Assembly: GCA_001600555.1 (NCBI GenBank)
Contig: BCKH01000002.1
Location: forward strand, 310,001-374,000
Length of the DNA stretch: 64,000 bases
DNA from: Albophoma yamanashiensis
Taxonomy: Eukaryota; Ascomycota; Sordariomycetes; Hypocreales; Ophiocordycipitaceae
Direction of reading: 5' to 3'
The notes beneath the pieces were generated by a model. It had not been told where the DNA came from and did not search any database. It saw nothing but the letters and a program-made list of their open reading frames with translations. Below are positions 42,789 to 53,805 of the stretch, in pieces; positions within the stretch are counted from its first letter, which is position 1; every line of letters begins with the position of its first letter. The position numbers were made by a program, and so were the translations under genes.

Positions 42789-43418
42789 GGCAAATGCGAC
42801 GCATTACGTTTGCGCGGGGAAGCTCCAAGGCCTCGATGCGAACTGTAGGCGTTGTGCGCTGTGAGAGAAAGGACAGAAAGGACGTTACAACCATGGCTTG
42901 CCGTGTAAATGCCCGTAAGACACTCCGTAAGTGAGTGCCTTTGTGTAGAGATGGGATGGGTTAGTCCGTATGCGCCTCATTCAATCACCCCTCTTGTCAA
43001 TTCCGTCCACGCTTTCTGGCTTTCTGGCAAATCAATCGCGCCGCTACCATGGATTCGTCGGTAAAATTGTTCCGAGTCTCCTCCGTATCTGGAAATCCGA
43101 TAATCGGTGGTGGTGCCCTATGAGGGACCACTGGACAAGACGTCGGCTACATGATCAGAACTTTGCGTGCCGAGAGCACTTCGCTGTTTCTCGGTGGACA
43201 TTGGTAAGAGTCGGGATGCGTGGTGGATGTGATGGCTGCTAGGTGAGGGGTCTATGGACACTGCAGGCGAAGGATAAGGTATGAAGCAGGCATGAAGAAC
43301 CTCGAAACCACAGGGTATATGTAGCAATGAGCTCGGCGCAATGGGAGGTATATTCGGTCGGTCCGTGAGAAGCTAGGTACGCAGAATTGTGCGACTACAT
43401 TACGGCCCAACGACATAG

Positions 43419-43455
43419 CTCAGGGCAGGGCTCAGGGCAGGACTCAGGCCAGGCC
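43419..43455. repeat. CTCAGGGCAGG tandem repeat
   Basis: Three imperfect head-to-tail copies of about 12 bp (GGGCTCAGGGCA-like) in intergenic DNA. Confidence 0.7.
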
Positions 43456-44397
43456 CCCTCTGCTATGTCATCGTGCTTAGTATTCCGTACACGCAGTCGT
43501 ATGTGCGAGTACGAGTGTGTAATACGAGCGGCGGCGGCGCTCAGGTACCTTGGCGTGTGCCGGCCAGGCTAGTCGGGTATTCCAGCCAAGACCGGGGTGG
43601 GATGGGTTGATGAGTTGTCAGTCCCAACCTAACCTCAGATCGGCACATGTCGCGCAACCCAAGCCCGCGGATACCGGGCGGCTGTCTCACTGGGGGCTCA
43701 GCGCTTTCACGTTTCTTCTCTCCACTTCTGCGCTCCGTACTCCGTACTCTTGCCTCGCTCCATCATCGTGTACTCGTACTGTCCCCTATCCCGGCCATGA
43801 TACCAACGCCCCGAGACCGCTAGACGAGAGCTCCGGGACGGCATTGCCCTCGGGCCCGAGCCAATTGATGCGCTTCTCAGCTGCGCTCCCGAGCCATTCT
43901 GCAGCGGCTGGCGGGTGCGAGGTGGTTGCGTGTGTCGAGGCTGGGCTGGCGACGCCGCCGACGCCTTGGCAGGGGATAGGGCACCACCAGCGGGCGCGCG
44001 AAACCGCAAAAGGGACAACGGGACGAAGGCGACCAACGAACAAACTTCGAACAAGCAGGTTTTGCGGCGGCCACAGCTACTCCGCGCTGCGAGGTGCGTC
44101 GGCGTCAGCCGCGCCGTGACTGGCGCTGAGAGGTTAGGCTGAGGTTGAGAGGTGCGAGGTGGCCGCTCTCCAGCCCCCTCCATTTCCAGCGCTCCCTGCC
44201 ACCGCAATTCGGCATCGCCAGGGACCCTGCGCCGCCCTTCGCCTCGCCCTCCGGCCCTGGGTGAGCGAAGACGCCATTCCGCTCAGCTGTCTCATTCTTC
44301 ATTGCTGCCATTGTGGTATTCCATTGTGGTATTTCTGAACCCGGGCGTGGCAGCCGTCGCCTCTTCCCTTCGCCTCGACTCTGTCTCGCTGACAGGT

Positions 44398-45129
44398 GCA
44401 GCACCATCTCGACCTCCTCCACTACGAACGTCCGTTATTTCGCCTGCCACCTCGTCCACCACCGTCGACCATCATCACCACCACCACCACCAGTCCTCTG
44501 GTGGTGCCCTCGTCTTCAACTTGTCTCCCTCACGGCCGCCTCCCGTCGGCGCAGGAGTCTTCGTGTCCCAGCCACAAGCTCTCCTTGCAACTCACGACCC
44601 TAACGAGATCCACGCGCCCACGTCTCCCCCCAGGCAACGCCAGCAGATAACGACAGCGACAACGCCAGTCCCTGTTGAGAGGCTCGCCAGTCCATCATCT
44701 TCAGTCCAACGATCCCTTCGCCGCACGTCGCGATTCGAGGCTACGCCGAGCCCAGAGCCGCCCCGCGTGCACATCGCGGCTGCGACTGTTGGCTTCTCTC
44801 CCACTGCCACCCCGTCAGATCCTCATCCACGAGTGTCCTCCGCTGCCGGACTCGAGGCCTCACTGTTCGACGGAGGCAGGGACCGAGAAACACCTCGCCA
44901 GCGACACGACCCGCAGGATCTGGACGAGGACTGCGACCAAGAGTTCTCTGATCGACTAAATTCCCGATACAATCCCATTTCCTCTTCTTCCGCCCCCCGA
45001 GATCAGCTCCAGCCGAACTCGGCCGCGAGGATCTCCAGAACCACGCACAGTGCCATCCTCTACGCCCTCGAGGAGGCGCTCCGCCACCCCCACTTCTTCA
45101 CCCCTGACTTAGTCGAGGAGTCCGCAAGC
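44398..45129 (+). other. Open, coding-like 5' extension of the coiled-coil gene
   Basis: The frame of the downstream gene stays open from 44152 without any ATG before 45130. From about 44700 the text looks genuinely coding: it has coherent codon choice, and a segment TTHSAILYALEEALRHPHFF followed by TPDLVEESAS leads straight into the ATG at 45130. A plausible splice acceptor (CTGACAG) ends at 44396. I therefore suspect the true protein starts in an upstream exon that I could not identify. A poly-His run of seven residues is encoded at about 44470-44490. Confidence 0.5.
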
Positions 45130-46821
45130 ATGGCCGACCTCATGGCGGCCAGCCCGGCTCCCGCCGCCTCGAATGGCGACGGCATGCCGTCCCCACGCCG
45201 TCCGACTGCCGGGCCCGCTCCCACGGGCTCACCTTCCGGCATCAGGGGTCCTAGGATGATTATGCAGGAACGGGCGGCGAGAGAGGCACGGCAAAGAGCA
45301 GAGGCTGAGAAGCAGGCACTGGAGCGAAGCAGAGCGGAGCAAGAAGCACGCCTGCTAGAAGAAACTCAACGAAGGAATTCCGATCGTCGATCTGCTGGCG
45401 TTGCTGCTAGGCAAAGCAGCGGCACCGATGCGCGACAGCAAATCGACCCTCGTCACCAGGGTCAGGCCACAGTACCAGACGGTGCCCAAGCACAACAAAG
45501 CTCTTCGACATCCGCGGCCGCAAAGCTGCCGTCGCAGCAACGACCCCCGCAACTGGCTGCTAATCAGCCAGCAAACACACAGACTTACGCCCAGCAGCAG
45601 CGACAGCAAGCACCCCAGCAGCGACCTGTCCCCGCTGGCCAGGCGGGCGAAACTGCGGCCCAACCCGCCGACGCGGCGAAGCCCCGGAACTCGTTCCCCC
45701 ACGCGTTTGAACGTTGGGAAACCTTGTCTGCGCACTGGGAGGGCTTGACGAGCTATTGGATCCGGAAGCTCGACCAGAACAAGGACGAAGTCAACCGTGA
45801 CCCTCTCAGCACGCAGCTGGCTCGACAGGTGACGGACCTCTCGGCGGCAGGAGCCAATCTATTCCACGCCGTCGTGGAGCTGCAGCGGCTGCGAGCCAGC
45901 TCCGAGCGCAAGTTTCAGCGATGGTTCTTCGAAACCAGGTCTGAGCTGGAGCGGGCCCAGGAGGTGAACGCCATGTTGGAAGCGGCCCTGCAAAAGGAGA
46001 GGAGGGATCGCGCTGATGCCATCCGTGACGCTGTCGATCAGGAGCGGGGAACCTCCAAGATGCAGAAACAACTCACCGAGATGCGCAAAGAGCTCTCCAT
46101 CTCCAAGGAAGAAGCTCGGCGGGCGTGGGAGGAGCTGGGCCGTCGCGAGCAGGAGGAGCGCGACAGGACCTACTCCCTGCAGACGGGGCAACCTACCATC
46201 GTCGGCGGTGTCCAGGTCGTCCCCATGATCCAGGGTGGCCAGCAGGGCGAAGTTGGAGGTCGGCAGCAAGAGTACGAACAGGAGTACCCGGCAGAACACA
46301 CGCAAACGCCGACCATTCAAACAACTTCACCAACCGCCGGCGACAGCAGCGGCGCCTACTATCCCCCCCAGCAGCAGCAGAGCCAGCAGGGACAGCAAGG
46401 GCAGCTCCAGGTCCCGGCTCAGCAGGAAACGGGAGGCAGACGACGCGGGGGCTCAGAGGGCGGCTACAGCGAAGGTGAGTATGTCATCGACGCCCAAGGA
46501 AACTTCATCCTGGACGTGCATGGCAACAAAATCCCCTTCGTTGCGCCGCCCTCGACTTACTCGGGTTCTGACGGCGAGGCAGACGAGTACGAGACGCCGG
46601 TGACGACGAACCCGCCTAGCGGAAGCCACGAACCGCCTTCGACCTCAACCAGCGAAGCCCAATGGACCGGAGCTTACTCCAACCCTCAGGACTACACTGG
46701 CCAGGGCTATGGGACTCCTGGGTGGGACACGGTTCCCCGACACCACCATCCGACGAGGCTGAGCGATGTCATCGAAGAGGATGAGCGGAGCCGGACGAGC
46801 GCGAGCGTGAGCCGTGTCTAG
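45130..46821 (+). CDS. Low-complexity protein with central coiled coil, conserved hypothetical
   Basis: 563 aa from the ATG at 45130 (context GCAAGCATGG), with a probable N-terminal extension described separately. Residues about 50-75 form a charged helix (QERAAREARQRAEAEKQALE). A Gln/Ala-rich stretch follows to about 185. The core, about 187-345, begins NSFPHAFERWETLSAHWEGL. It holds a Trp-rich segment and then a long coiled coil (SSERKFQRWFFETRSELERA, EEARRAWEELGRREQEE). After that come GGVQVVPMIQGG, a Gln-rich region, and an acidic Ser/Thr/Pro-rich tail. No enzyme motif, signal peptide or membrane helix. I recall similar proteins in other Sordariomycetes but know no function. The coiled coil and low-complexity arms suggest a scaffold or cytoskeleton/polarity partner, which is inference only. 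Confidence 0.8.
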   Translation: MADLMAASPAPAASNGDGMPSPRRPTAGPAPTGSPSGIRGPRMIMQERAAREARQRAEAEKQALERSRAEQEARLLEETQRRNSDRRSAGVAARQSSGTDARQQIDPRHQGQATVPDGAQAQQSSSTSAAAKLPSQQRPPQLAANQPANTQTYAQQQRQQAPQQRPVPAGQAGETAAQPADAAKPRNSFPHAFERWETLSAHWEGLTSYWIRKLDQNKDEVNRDPLSTQLARQVTDLSAAGANLFHAVVELQRLRASSERKFQRWFFETRSELERAQEVNAMLEAALQKERRDRADAIRDAVDQERGTSKMQKQLTEMRKELSISKEEARRAWEELGRREQEERDRTYSLQTGQPTIVGGVQVVPMIQGGQQGEVGGRQQEYEQEYPAEHTQTPTIQTTSPTAGDSSGAYYPPQQQQSQQGQQGQLQVPAQQETGGRRRGGSEGGYSEGEYVIDAQGNFILDVHGNKIPFVAPPSTYSGSDGEADEYETPVTTNPPSGSHEPPSTSTSEAQWTGAYSNPQDYTGQGYGTPGWDTVPRHHHPTRLSDVIEEDERSRTSASVSRV

Positions 46822-47478
46822 GAGTCGGGCTCGGATTGACTCGTTTCCGGTTCTTGAGCAAAGGTTGCTCGGTGTCATGTCCGAATGTGTTGATTTTGAC
46901 GAGAGAGGCTGCACATACGAGCCAATGATGACGAGGAGACGGCGGCACTTGGGTGATTTCGGGCATTGGTACATGGTTGCATGAGTCGGCATAATCCTTC
47001 TGGTCTGGTTCTTCGTACATTCTTCTTCTGTGCTCTCCATTATCTTCGCCCGGCGTGGAATGGTCGACAATATGAGTGCACCACAGCAAACGAGTAGATA
47101 AAATGGGCCGAATTCTGACGACTTCGGGCTGAGCTGTGCTTTTGCAGGAACTGCGGGGAGAGAGTTGATGGAAGTTGGATGCTGCGTGTATTGATGTAAA
47201 TGCCGGTGTCTAATCATGAACATGACTCTCCTTGGTAACTTGACTACCTCCGGACTTCTCAAGCGATTGCGGTGTGCTTAGCATATTTCCTCGATCGACG
47301 AGTAGCCAGTGCAATTGCTTGAATTCAACGCCAGTGATAATTGTAGTCGCTTTTGTTACACGTCAAGGCTTACGCCGCCGGATATCTATTTAGCATACCC
47401 CCCCTTTCCCATCCATTGTTTCCGATGCGCATGTTCCCATCATTACGTACCAAGTGTATAACTACTAGTTCCCATAGC
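46822..47478. other. Convergent intergenic gap
   Basis: 657 bp between the stop codons of the coiled-coil gene (plus) and the ABC transporter (minus). It is A/T-richer and has no supportable gene; probably both 3' UTRs. Confidence 0.6.
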
Positions 47479-50400
47479 TTACAACCCCTGACTTTCCCAA
47501 AGAGCACGGAAAGCAGAAGATGACCTTCCTAGCAACTCGTCCGGATGGCCCGTCTCCTGTATCCTGCCCTCGCTCATGACAACGATGAGATCGCACCCAC
47601 GCACGAGCTCCAGCCTGTGAGCCACCTCGACAACCGTGCGCCCTTGCATCTCCTCGCGTATGACCCGGCGCACCTCGTCATCCGTCTGCCTGTCGACGCT
47701 GCTCGTCGCCTCGTCGAGCAGCACGACAGCGCTGCGCGAGAGCAGCGCGCGGGCGAGGCAGAAGAGCTGCAGCTGGCCGGCCGAGAAGCCGAGCTCCTCC
47801 ATGTCGGCGTCCAGCCCGCCCCGGGACTCGACGGCGGACCAGATGGCCGTCTTGCGCAGAACGTCCTCGAGCGGGGCGTCGGCTTGGATGAGGCCTTGCG
47901 GGTCGAGGTTGTGACGCACCGTGCCGGAGAGCTGGATGGCGTCCTGGGGGAGGGCGGTGAGGCGGGACCGGATGGTTTGACGGGGGATGGTCGAGAGCGA
48001 GAGGTCGTCGATGTGGATGCTGCCTGAGCGCAGATCGAGGAGGCGGGAGAGAGCGAGGACGAGGGAAGATTTGCCGCTGGGTTGAATGTTAGTGATTGAT
48101 GGGGGAAGAGATTCGAGGATGATTGCTCACCTTCCGGAGCGGCCGCAGATGCCGACCTTTTGGCCTGGCTTGATGGTGAGGGAGACTCCACGGAGCACGG
48201 GATCAGTCTCCTCACTAAGGAATTCGTTAGCATGACCCTCGTAGCTGGCTTGAAATCCGTGGCAAGACTCACCTATACGAGGCCACGACGTCCCTGAGCT
48301 CGATGGCTCCCCGAGCGGGCCAGTCATTCGCCGGCTCCTCACGCTCCTCGGCCTTGTTCTCGTCAGGGGTATTCTGCATGAACCACTTCAACCGCGCAAT
48401 CGCCCCAAGCGACGTCTCCAGCCTCGTCCACTGGTCGATGACCATGGTCAGGGTCTGGTTGAAGAAGATGAGGTTCACCATGGCCAGGCCGACGGACCCT
48501 TCGCTCGCGCCCTTGCCGCCGCCGCCGCGCAGGTACAGCGCCATGGCGACGAGCACGAGCGCCAGCCCGGCGACGAACAGGTCCAGGACGACCTGCAGCC
48601 AGCGCTGGATGCAGAACATGGTGTAGAAGGGCTTCTGCGAGGTGTCGAGGCGGACGTGGTTGTCGCGCATGAAGGCGCCCGACCAGCCAAAGGCGCGGAT
48701 CGTGGACAGGCCGGCCAGCGTCTCGGTGAACTGCGTATACAGCGGCGACTTCATCTCGAGGTCGAGGAATCGGATCTGGCGCGACGTGCGCAGGTAGTAC
48801 TTCTGCACGAAGTACAGGGCGATGAAGCAGACGGGGATGAAGGCACCCACGTAGGTTGCGCCGGAGGCGATGAGCCCGGTTTCTGCGAGGGCGCGGAGGG
48901 CCACTGCGAGCGAAAGTCAGACGAACCATCCTTGTTGCACGTATGTATGATAGGGGAGAGACGCACAGACTGCGGTGTTGAAAAATGCAATGGGAAGGGC
49001 GTTGTCGATGAGCGTCATGTCCTGGCTGAATCTAACGTTGACGTTAGCGTCGTAACATGACTGGACACGGACGCGGAATACTAACCGATTCAACGTGATT
49101 CCGCTGTCGGTGCTGGTGAAGAAGTGCAACGGGGCCCTGAATTATCAGTATCCTCTTCCTGGTGATGGGACGCCTTGGCAAAAGCTCACCGAATAACAGC
49201 GTTGAGCAGCATGTCATGCAGTCTGTTCGCAGACTTGGGCACCCCGATGACGACAAAGAACCTGAACTGACGTTAGAAACATGGGGAACCCGAGGAAACA
49301 TGGCTTGTCCAGGTGGGCTTACGCTAGATCGAACGCTAATGTGATGGCGGACGCGAACGCGAAACCGATGTACCCTCCCATGAAGCCGAAATCCGATGGG
49401 TTGGTGCCCTTCTCTGTCCACATTCGCATCCAGATCTCTGTCGCGGTATTAGCTCTGAGCACGCTTCACTCGGCAGGGGGGGGAACACGAACGGGGCATC
49501 TTATTCATGCCAGTGTGGACGAGGGACATGACAGCCACGACTACCAGGACCTTCGAGCCCATGGATCTCAGGTAGATCTTGTAGCAGTCGAAATCGCCGG
49601 TCTGGCGGCTCAGGTCCGACTCGGTCTGCCGGGCGGGGTTGGCAACCTGCTTCCGGGAGATTGCCGCCTTCAGTTCCATCTCCTCGCTGTCGGGCTCGGA
49701 CACGATGGTGTTTGTGTCGGACTCGCTGTCGAGGACACCCCATTCCGAGGGATCGACAGCGTCGTAGGGGATTTGGTTGTGGAGTATGCTGCCCTGCTGC
49801 AGCATGGTAATGCAGTCCGCGGCGGGGAGGAAGTTGACTGCGGCTCGAGTGAGTAAAGCGGCCCGTTCAGGGGGTGGAAGGATAGCTTACCATGGTTGGT
49901 GGCGAGAATGACGGTGGCTTTGCTCTTTTTAAGGAGGCCATCCGCACCCATGAGTCTTTGGAAGACGGCCTTCGAGGTCGTGTTGTCGAGGCCGCTGAAT
50001 ACATCGTCCAGCAACAGCAGGCCGCAGCGGGAATAAACTGCTCGAGCCAGTGCCTGCGACCATCAGCACTACGAATATACCGAAAGATTCAACGAAATTA
50101 ATATACATACCACACGTTGTTTCTGTCCACCACTAAGAGAAACTCCACCGGAGCCGACGATGGTCAGATCCCCAAGGGGAAACTGCTTGATGTCCTCGTT
50201 CAACGCACACGCCTCAATGACGGTGTTCAGCCATTGCTCATCGAGCGGCGTCTGGCCAAGGATGTTGTCTCTGATGGAAACGTTTTGCAGCCATGGGCTC
50301 TGGTCGCAGTAGGCCATGGAGCTGACGTTGGTGATAATGCGGCCCTTCTTCATGGGCAGCTCGCCAGCGATGGCTCTAAGCAGAGACGACTTGCCGCAGC

Positions 50401-52657
50401 CCACGCGGCCGACGACCATGGAAATTGCGCCGGCGGGGAACGACATATCAACGTCGTGCAGCACCTCGACATCCTCTCCAACGACGAAGCTGGCGTCTTC
50501 GATTGTTACAGCCGTGGTGGATCCCTGGGACGGACCTTTCACGTCCTCGGCCCCGCTGAGGGTGTCGAGCTCTACATCCGTAACCGAAGGCGACAGCTTG
50601 GAGGCTTCTCTCAGTGGATGCAATGACTGCTGAGATGTTGATGGCGCCGAGTGAGTCGGCAATGGAGCCATTTCGCGGGCGTCATTGAGCTCGTCGAGGA
50701 GGAGAAAGGCTTGGAGACGTGTGAAGCATCCGAGAGCCGAGAACAGCTGGACGATGGAAATGAGAATGTTGATGAGCGGACGGGCGGCGATGCTGATAAT
50801 GGAGAGCGAGGTAAAGGCCTCGGCGACAGTGAGTCCCTGGTCCGCCTTTGTCCAGAAGATGGCGGCGAGGAGGATGATGACCGGGGTCAGGTCTTCCGAT
50901 GCCATTGCTGGAGTCGAGTTCGGTCAGACGATATCACAGCACAGAGTCCGGCGGATCGAGACTCACCCATGGCGTTGAGATGGACTAGGATCCATCGGAA
51001 GCTCACGGACAGCTTGAGCTCGTCGGCTCTGAGATTGCGGAGCAGGTTGTGGAAGTAATCGGTCAGGCCCATCATCTTGACGCCCTTGACCTGGCTCAGC
51101 ATGCTCGTGATGGCACCGACGCGCTCCTGGATGGCCTTGTTCCACTTTATTCTGGCGGGGCCCATCCTCGGCGACAGGATAAGAGTCACGGCGGATGTGA
51201 CTGGGAACTGGTCAGACATGTTCTACTGAGAGGTGAGAAGCCAAGGTTATCGGGGGAGCTCACGGAACGCAGGGATGAGGATGAACAAGCTAGGCACCCC
51301 GATCTGCCGGTAGAGCAGGTAGATGGCGATGGGGATCTCGATGAAGCTCGCCCAGATGTCGTGGATGGCGTCGCCCGCCATGACGATGCCCTCGACGTCG
51401 GTGCTCATGAGCGTCACGGGAGCCGCCTCCTTGACGCCCGCCGACCGCAGCGCCAGCGTCTTCTTGAAGACGAGCGACGCCAGGCCGCCGCGGTACATGG
51501 TCAGCAGCTGGTACGTCATGTGGTGGTAGAAGGCGTTGGACACGGCCATGCCGACGTAGACGAGCGCCGTCGCGCCGACCAGGCTGCCCGCGACGTCGTC
51601 GCCGCGCGGGTTGCCCACGAAGTCGACGACGGCGTTGATGAGGAACGGCTGCGCGAACGTGAAGCCCGCGAAGAGCAGCCGCGGCGCCATGCCCGCCACG
51701 AACTGCCACTTGTACGCGACGAAGGTGCACTTCATGAGGGCCCAGCTGCCCGTCTTGGGATCTGCGCAGAGGAAAGGGGGCGTTAGCTCCCAAGAAAGAT
51801 TCACGTGTCGAGGAACACGCTGTGCGTCCGGGATCGACAGATCTCACCTTGTTCCCACACCTGCTCGAGCTGGCTCAGCAGCCGGCGCGAGTCGAACTTG
51901 TTCTGGATGGTGCCGATGTCGTCGATGCCGAGGAGCGTCCTCGCGCCCGACAGCAGCAGCGAGTTGAGCCACCAGAAGACGCCCCTGCTGACCACGCCGG
52001 CGACCGTCTCCGCCGCGTCGGCGTCCTTCTCCCGGACGACGAGGTTCCTCTTGGGCGCCTCCTCGAGGACGAGCAGCAGGGCCTTGAGGACCAGCGCCGC
52101 CGTGTACACGCCCGCCACGGCGGTCAGGCCCGGCCGCAGCCAGTACGTCCGCGCCGAGGCGATGTCGAGGACCACGGTGAGGAGGAGGTACCCGTCGAGC
52201 AGGGCGGCGGGCTTGATGGACTTGCGGTGCTCGGCGTACGACGTCGCCGCGATGGCGACGGCTTCGACGACGCCGATGGCCGCCTCGGCGAGGGCCGTCC
52301 GCGTCCGGGGCGTCGAGGACAGAGACCACAGCGCCACGAGGGCGAGCTGGAGGCAAAAGTACGCCGCAATCGTTGCCTAAATTACAGGTCAAGTCAGTCA
52401 GACACACACAAACACACCAATTCAAGTCGCAGCTGGCAGCAGCTCGCCGAAATTTGCCGTACCATCTTCGCCCACAGGTGCGGCCCGGGCCGCACGCGGT
52501 CCTCATGCCGGAGGAGCGCGGAGACGCGGAACGGCGCGAGGACGATGAAGAGACATGTCGGCAGCAGCGAGAGGATGCTCTGCTCGAACAGCACGGTGAA
52601 GTCGAACGTGCCCGGGAGGTGCGGGCCGAAGCTGTCGTCGGCGGCGGCCTCGCCCAT
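47479..52657 (-). CDS. ABCC-type (MRP) full ABC transporter
   Basis: Membrane exporter of organic anions, conjugates or drugs. 1458 aa from 14 exons: 52657-52463, 52376-51848, 51761-51264, 51200-50967, 50907-50111, 50053-49891, 49837-49493, 49437-49323, 49261-49190, 49136-49086, 49031-48967, 48903-48273, 48214-48131 and 48076-47479. All joins are in phase. Order: N-terminal helices (FDFTVLFEQSILSLLPTCLF), TMD1, NBD1, acidic linker, TMD2, NBD2. NBD1 has Walker A about 652-660 (GRVGCGKSS), LSGGQ 743-747 and Walker B LLLLDD 763-768, with Asp where Glu is catalytic. NBD2 has Walker A about 1256-1264 (GRSGSGKSS), signature FSAGQ about 1357-1361, Walker B VVLLDE about 1377-1382 and H-loop His about 1413. 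A degenerate site 1 is usual in ABCC proteins. The N-terminus could extend into one more exon: a CTTACACGCAG acceptor lies just upstream. The substrate is unknown. Confidence 0.93.
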
Positions 52658-53805
52658 GGCGGGCGTGGACTGGGGATCTGCGTGTAAGTCGGAGTCGGGA
52701 GCCGGGAGCACGCCGCTAATTACTCTCAAACACTCAATAGACGCAGCCAAAGCAGTTTTCGTGTGAGCACAAGAGCAAGACGCTATAGAACAAAAAACAG
52801 AGACGTTTTAGACGAGAGTTCTTGCAATGTATTCACGACCCATGCACGGCCGAGGCAGTGGCTCAAGACCTTGTTATACCGTCCCAGCCCACGCAGCGTC
52901 GCCACATCGCGAACCCCGTTGCCCGCGAACCCCGTTTCTCGGGCCCCGTAGCCGTCAGGGCCTGGATCAGGACACCACGACGCAATGCGCGACGACGACG
53001 ATGGCTAACGAGATTCCACGTAGCAAACTGTTCGGACGGTGAGTCAAGCAGCTAGGTGTGCAGCCGGCACCTGCGTCTTTGGGCATGGCGCCGCTGCATC
53101 CGGGGGCAAGGCGGCGACCCGCGTGCCGCTTTCGTTGCGCGGCTCGGGGTGTCGGGCCATTCGGTTTCGAGCTAGAGTCGTCATCTTCAGGGTTTGATGA
53201 CAGCTTTGGGGCTTCGCGTCGAATTTTCCAAGTGAGCCCCATCGACTCATTATACCTCCAATTGAAGTTCTGCAACTTGAGAGCCGCTATGAGCAGGTCA
53301 GGGCAGAGTTGCGAACTCTCATGGCTCCCCGGGGAGGCAACTCTCACTTGTGATCAAACCCATTGAGCTTATCGAAGTGCGCGTCTCGCCGGGAAAGAGG
53401 TGGATCATCATTGGTCCTCGTCGACCCATGGCGTAAGCCTCCCCGTCAGCCCTACTGAAAGCTTGACAGGACCAACAAGCTACGGGGCAACAAATCGGGG
53501 TCGGTACCCGCAACTGCGTACGCAATGACGCGAAGCCTACGGATCTCGGTGACCTGCCGCTGCTTCTTCAGTGGGACCTTGTGACTCTGCCCAGTACAAT
53601 CGCCTGCTTACAAAGTCCTCGTAATAGCTGCATGTCCGTAGTTCCGTCTAATGAGCACGTGGCCCTGTCTATCTATGATCTCTATCGTCGGTGTCCGTCT
53701 CGTCGTACTCGTAAAGACTCGTTCGCGCCGCTAGATGGCCTCGAACAAGCAAATATGCCTAACGTAAAAATAATTCAAAAGAAATAGAACTCGAATGATG
53801 ACCCG
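52658..53805. other. Intergenic
   Basis: About 1.15 kb between the ABC transporter start and the 3' end of the lactone oxidase gene, both on minus. It should hold the transporter promoter and the oxidase 3' UTR. No supportable gene or repeat. Confidence 0.55.

Larger units (their letters stand above)
39525..44397. other. Gene-free stretch with recurrent palindromes
   Basis: Nearly 4.9 kb with no supportable gene. It is visibly richer in A/T than the left part of the window. Small ORFs are unrelated to known domains and have no matching exons. It holds eight TACATGTA palindromes (listed separately), several TACGGAGTAC-like words (for example 42091 and 43737) and a short GC-rich tandem repeat at 43.42 kb. 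The right end is probably leader DNA of the next gene. Confidence 0.5.

Noticed and set aside
42587..42934. 115-aa plus-strand frame
   Set aside because: Cys/Arg-rich chance frame. No domain, and it overlaps other open frames in the palindrome-rich stretch.
43550..44119. 189-aa plus-strand frame before the coiled-coil gene
   Set aside because: Could be a first exon (GTGCGT donor near 44091), but the peptide is random-looking and the join is not supported by anything else, so I did not use it.
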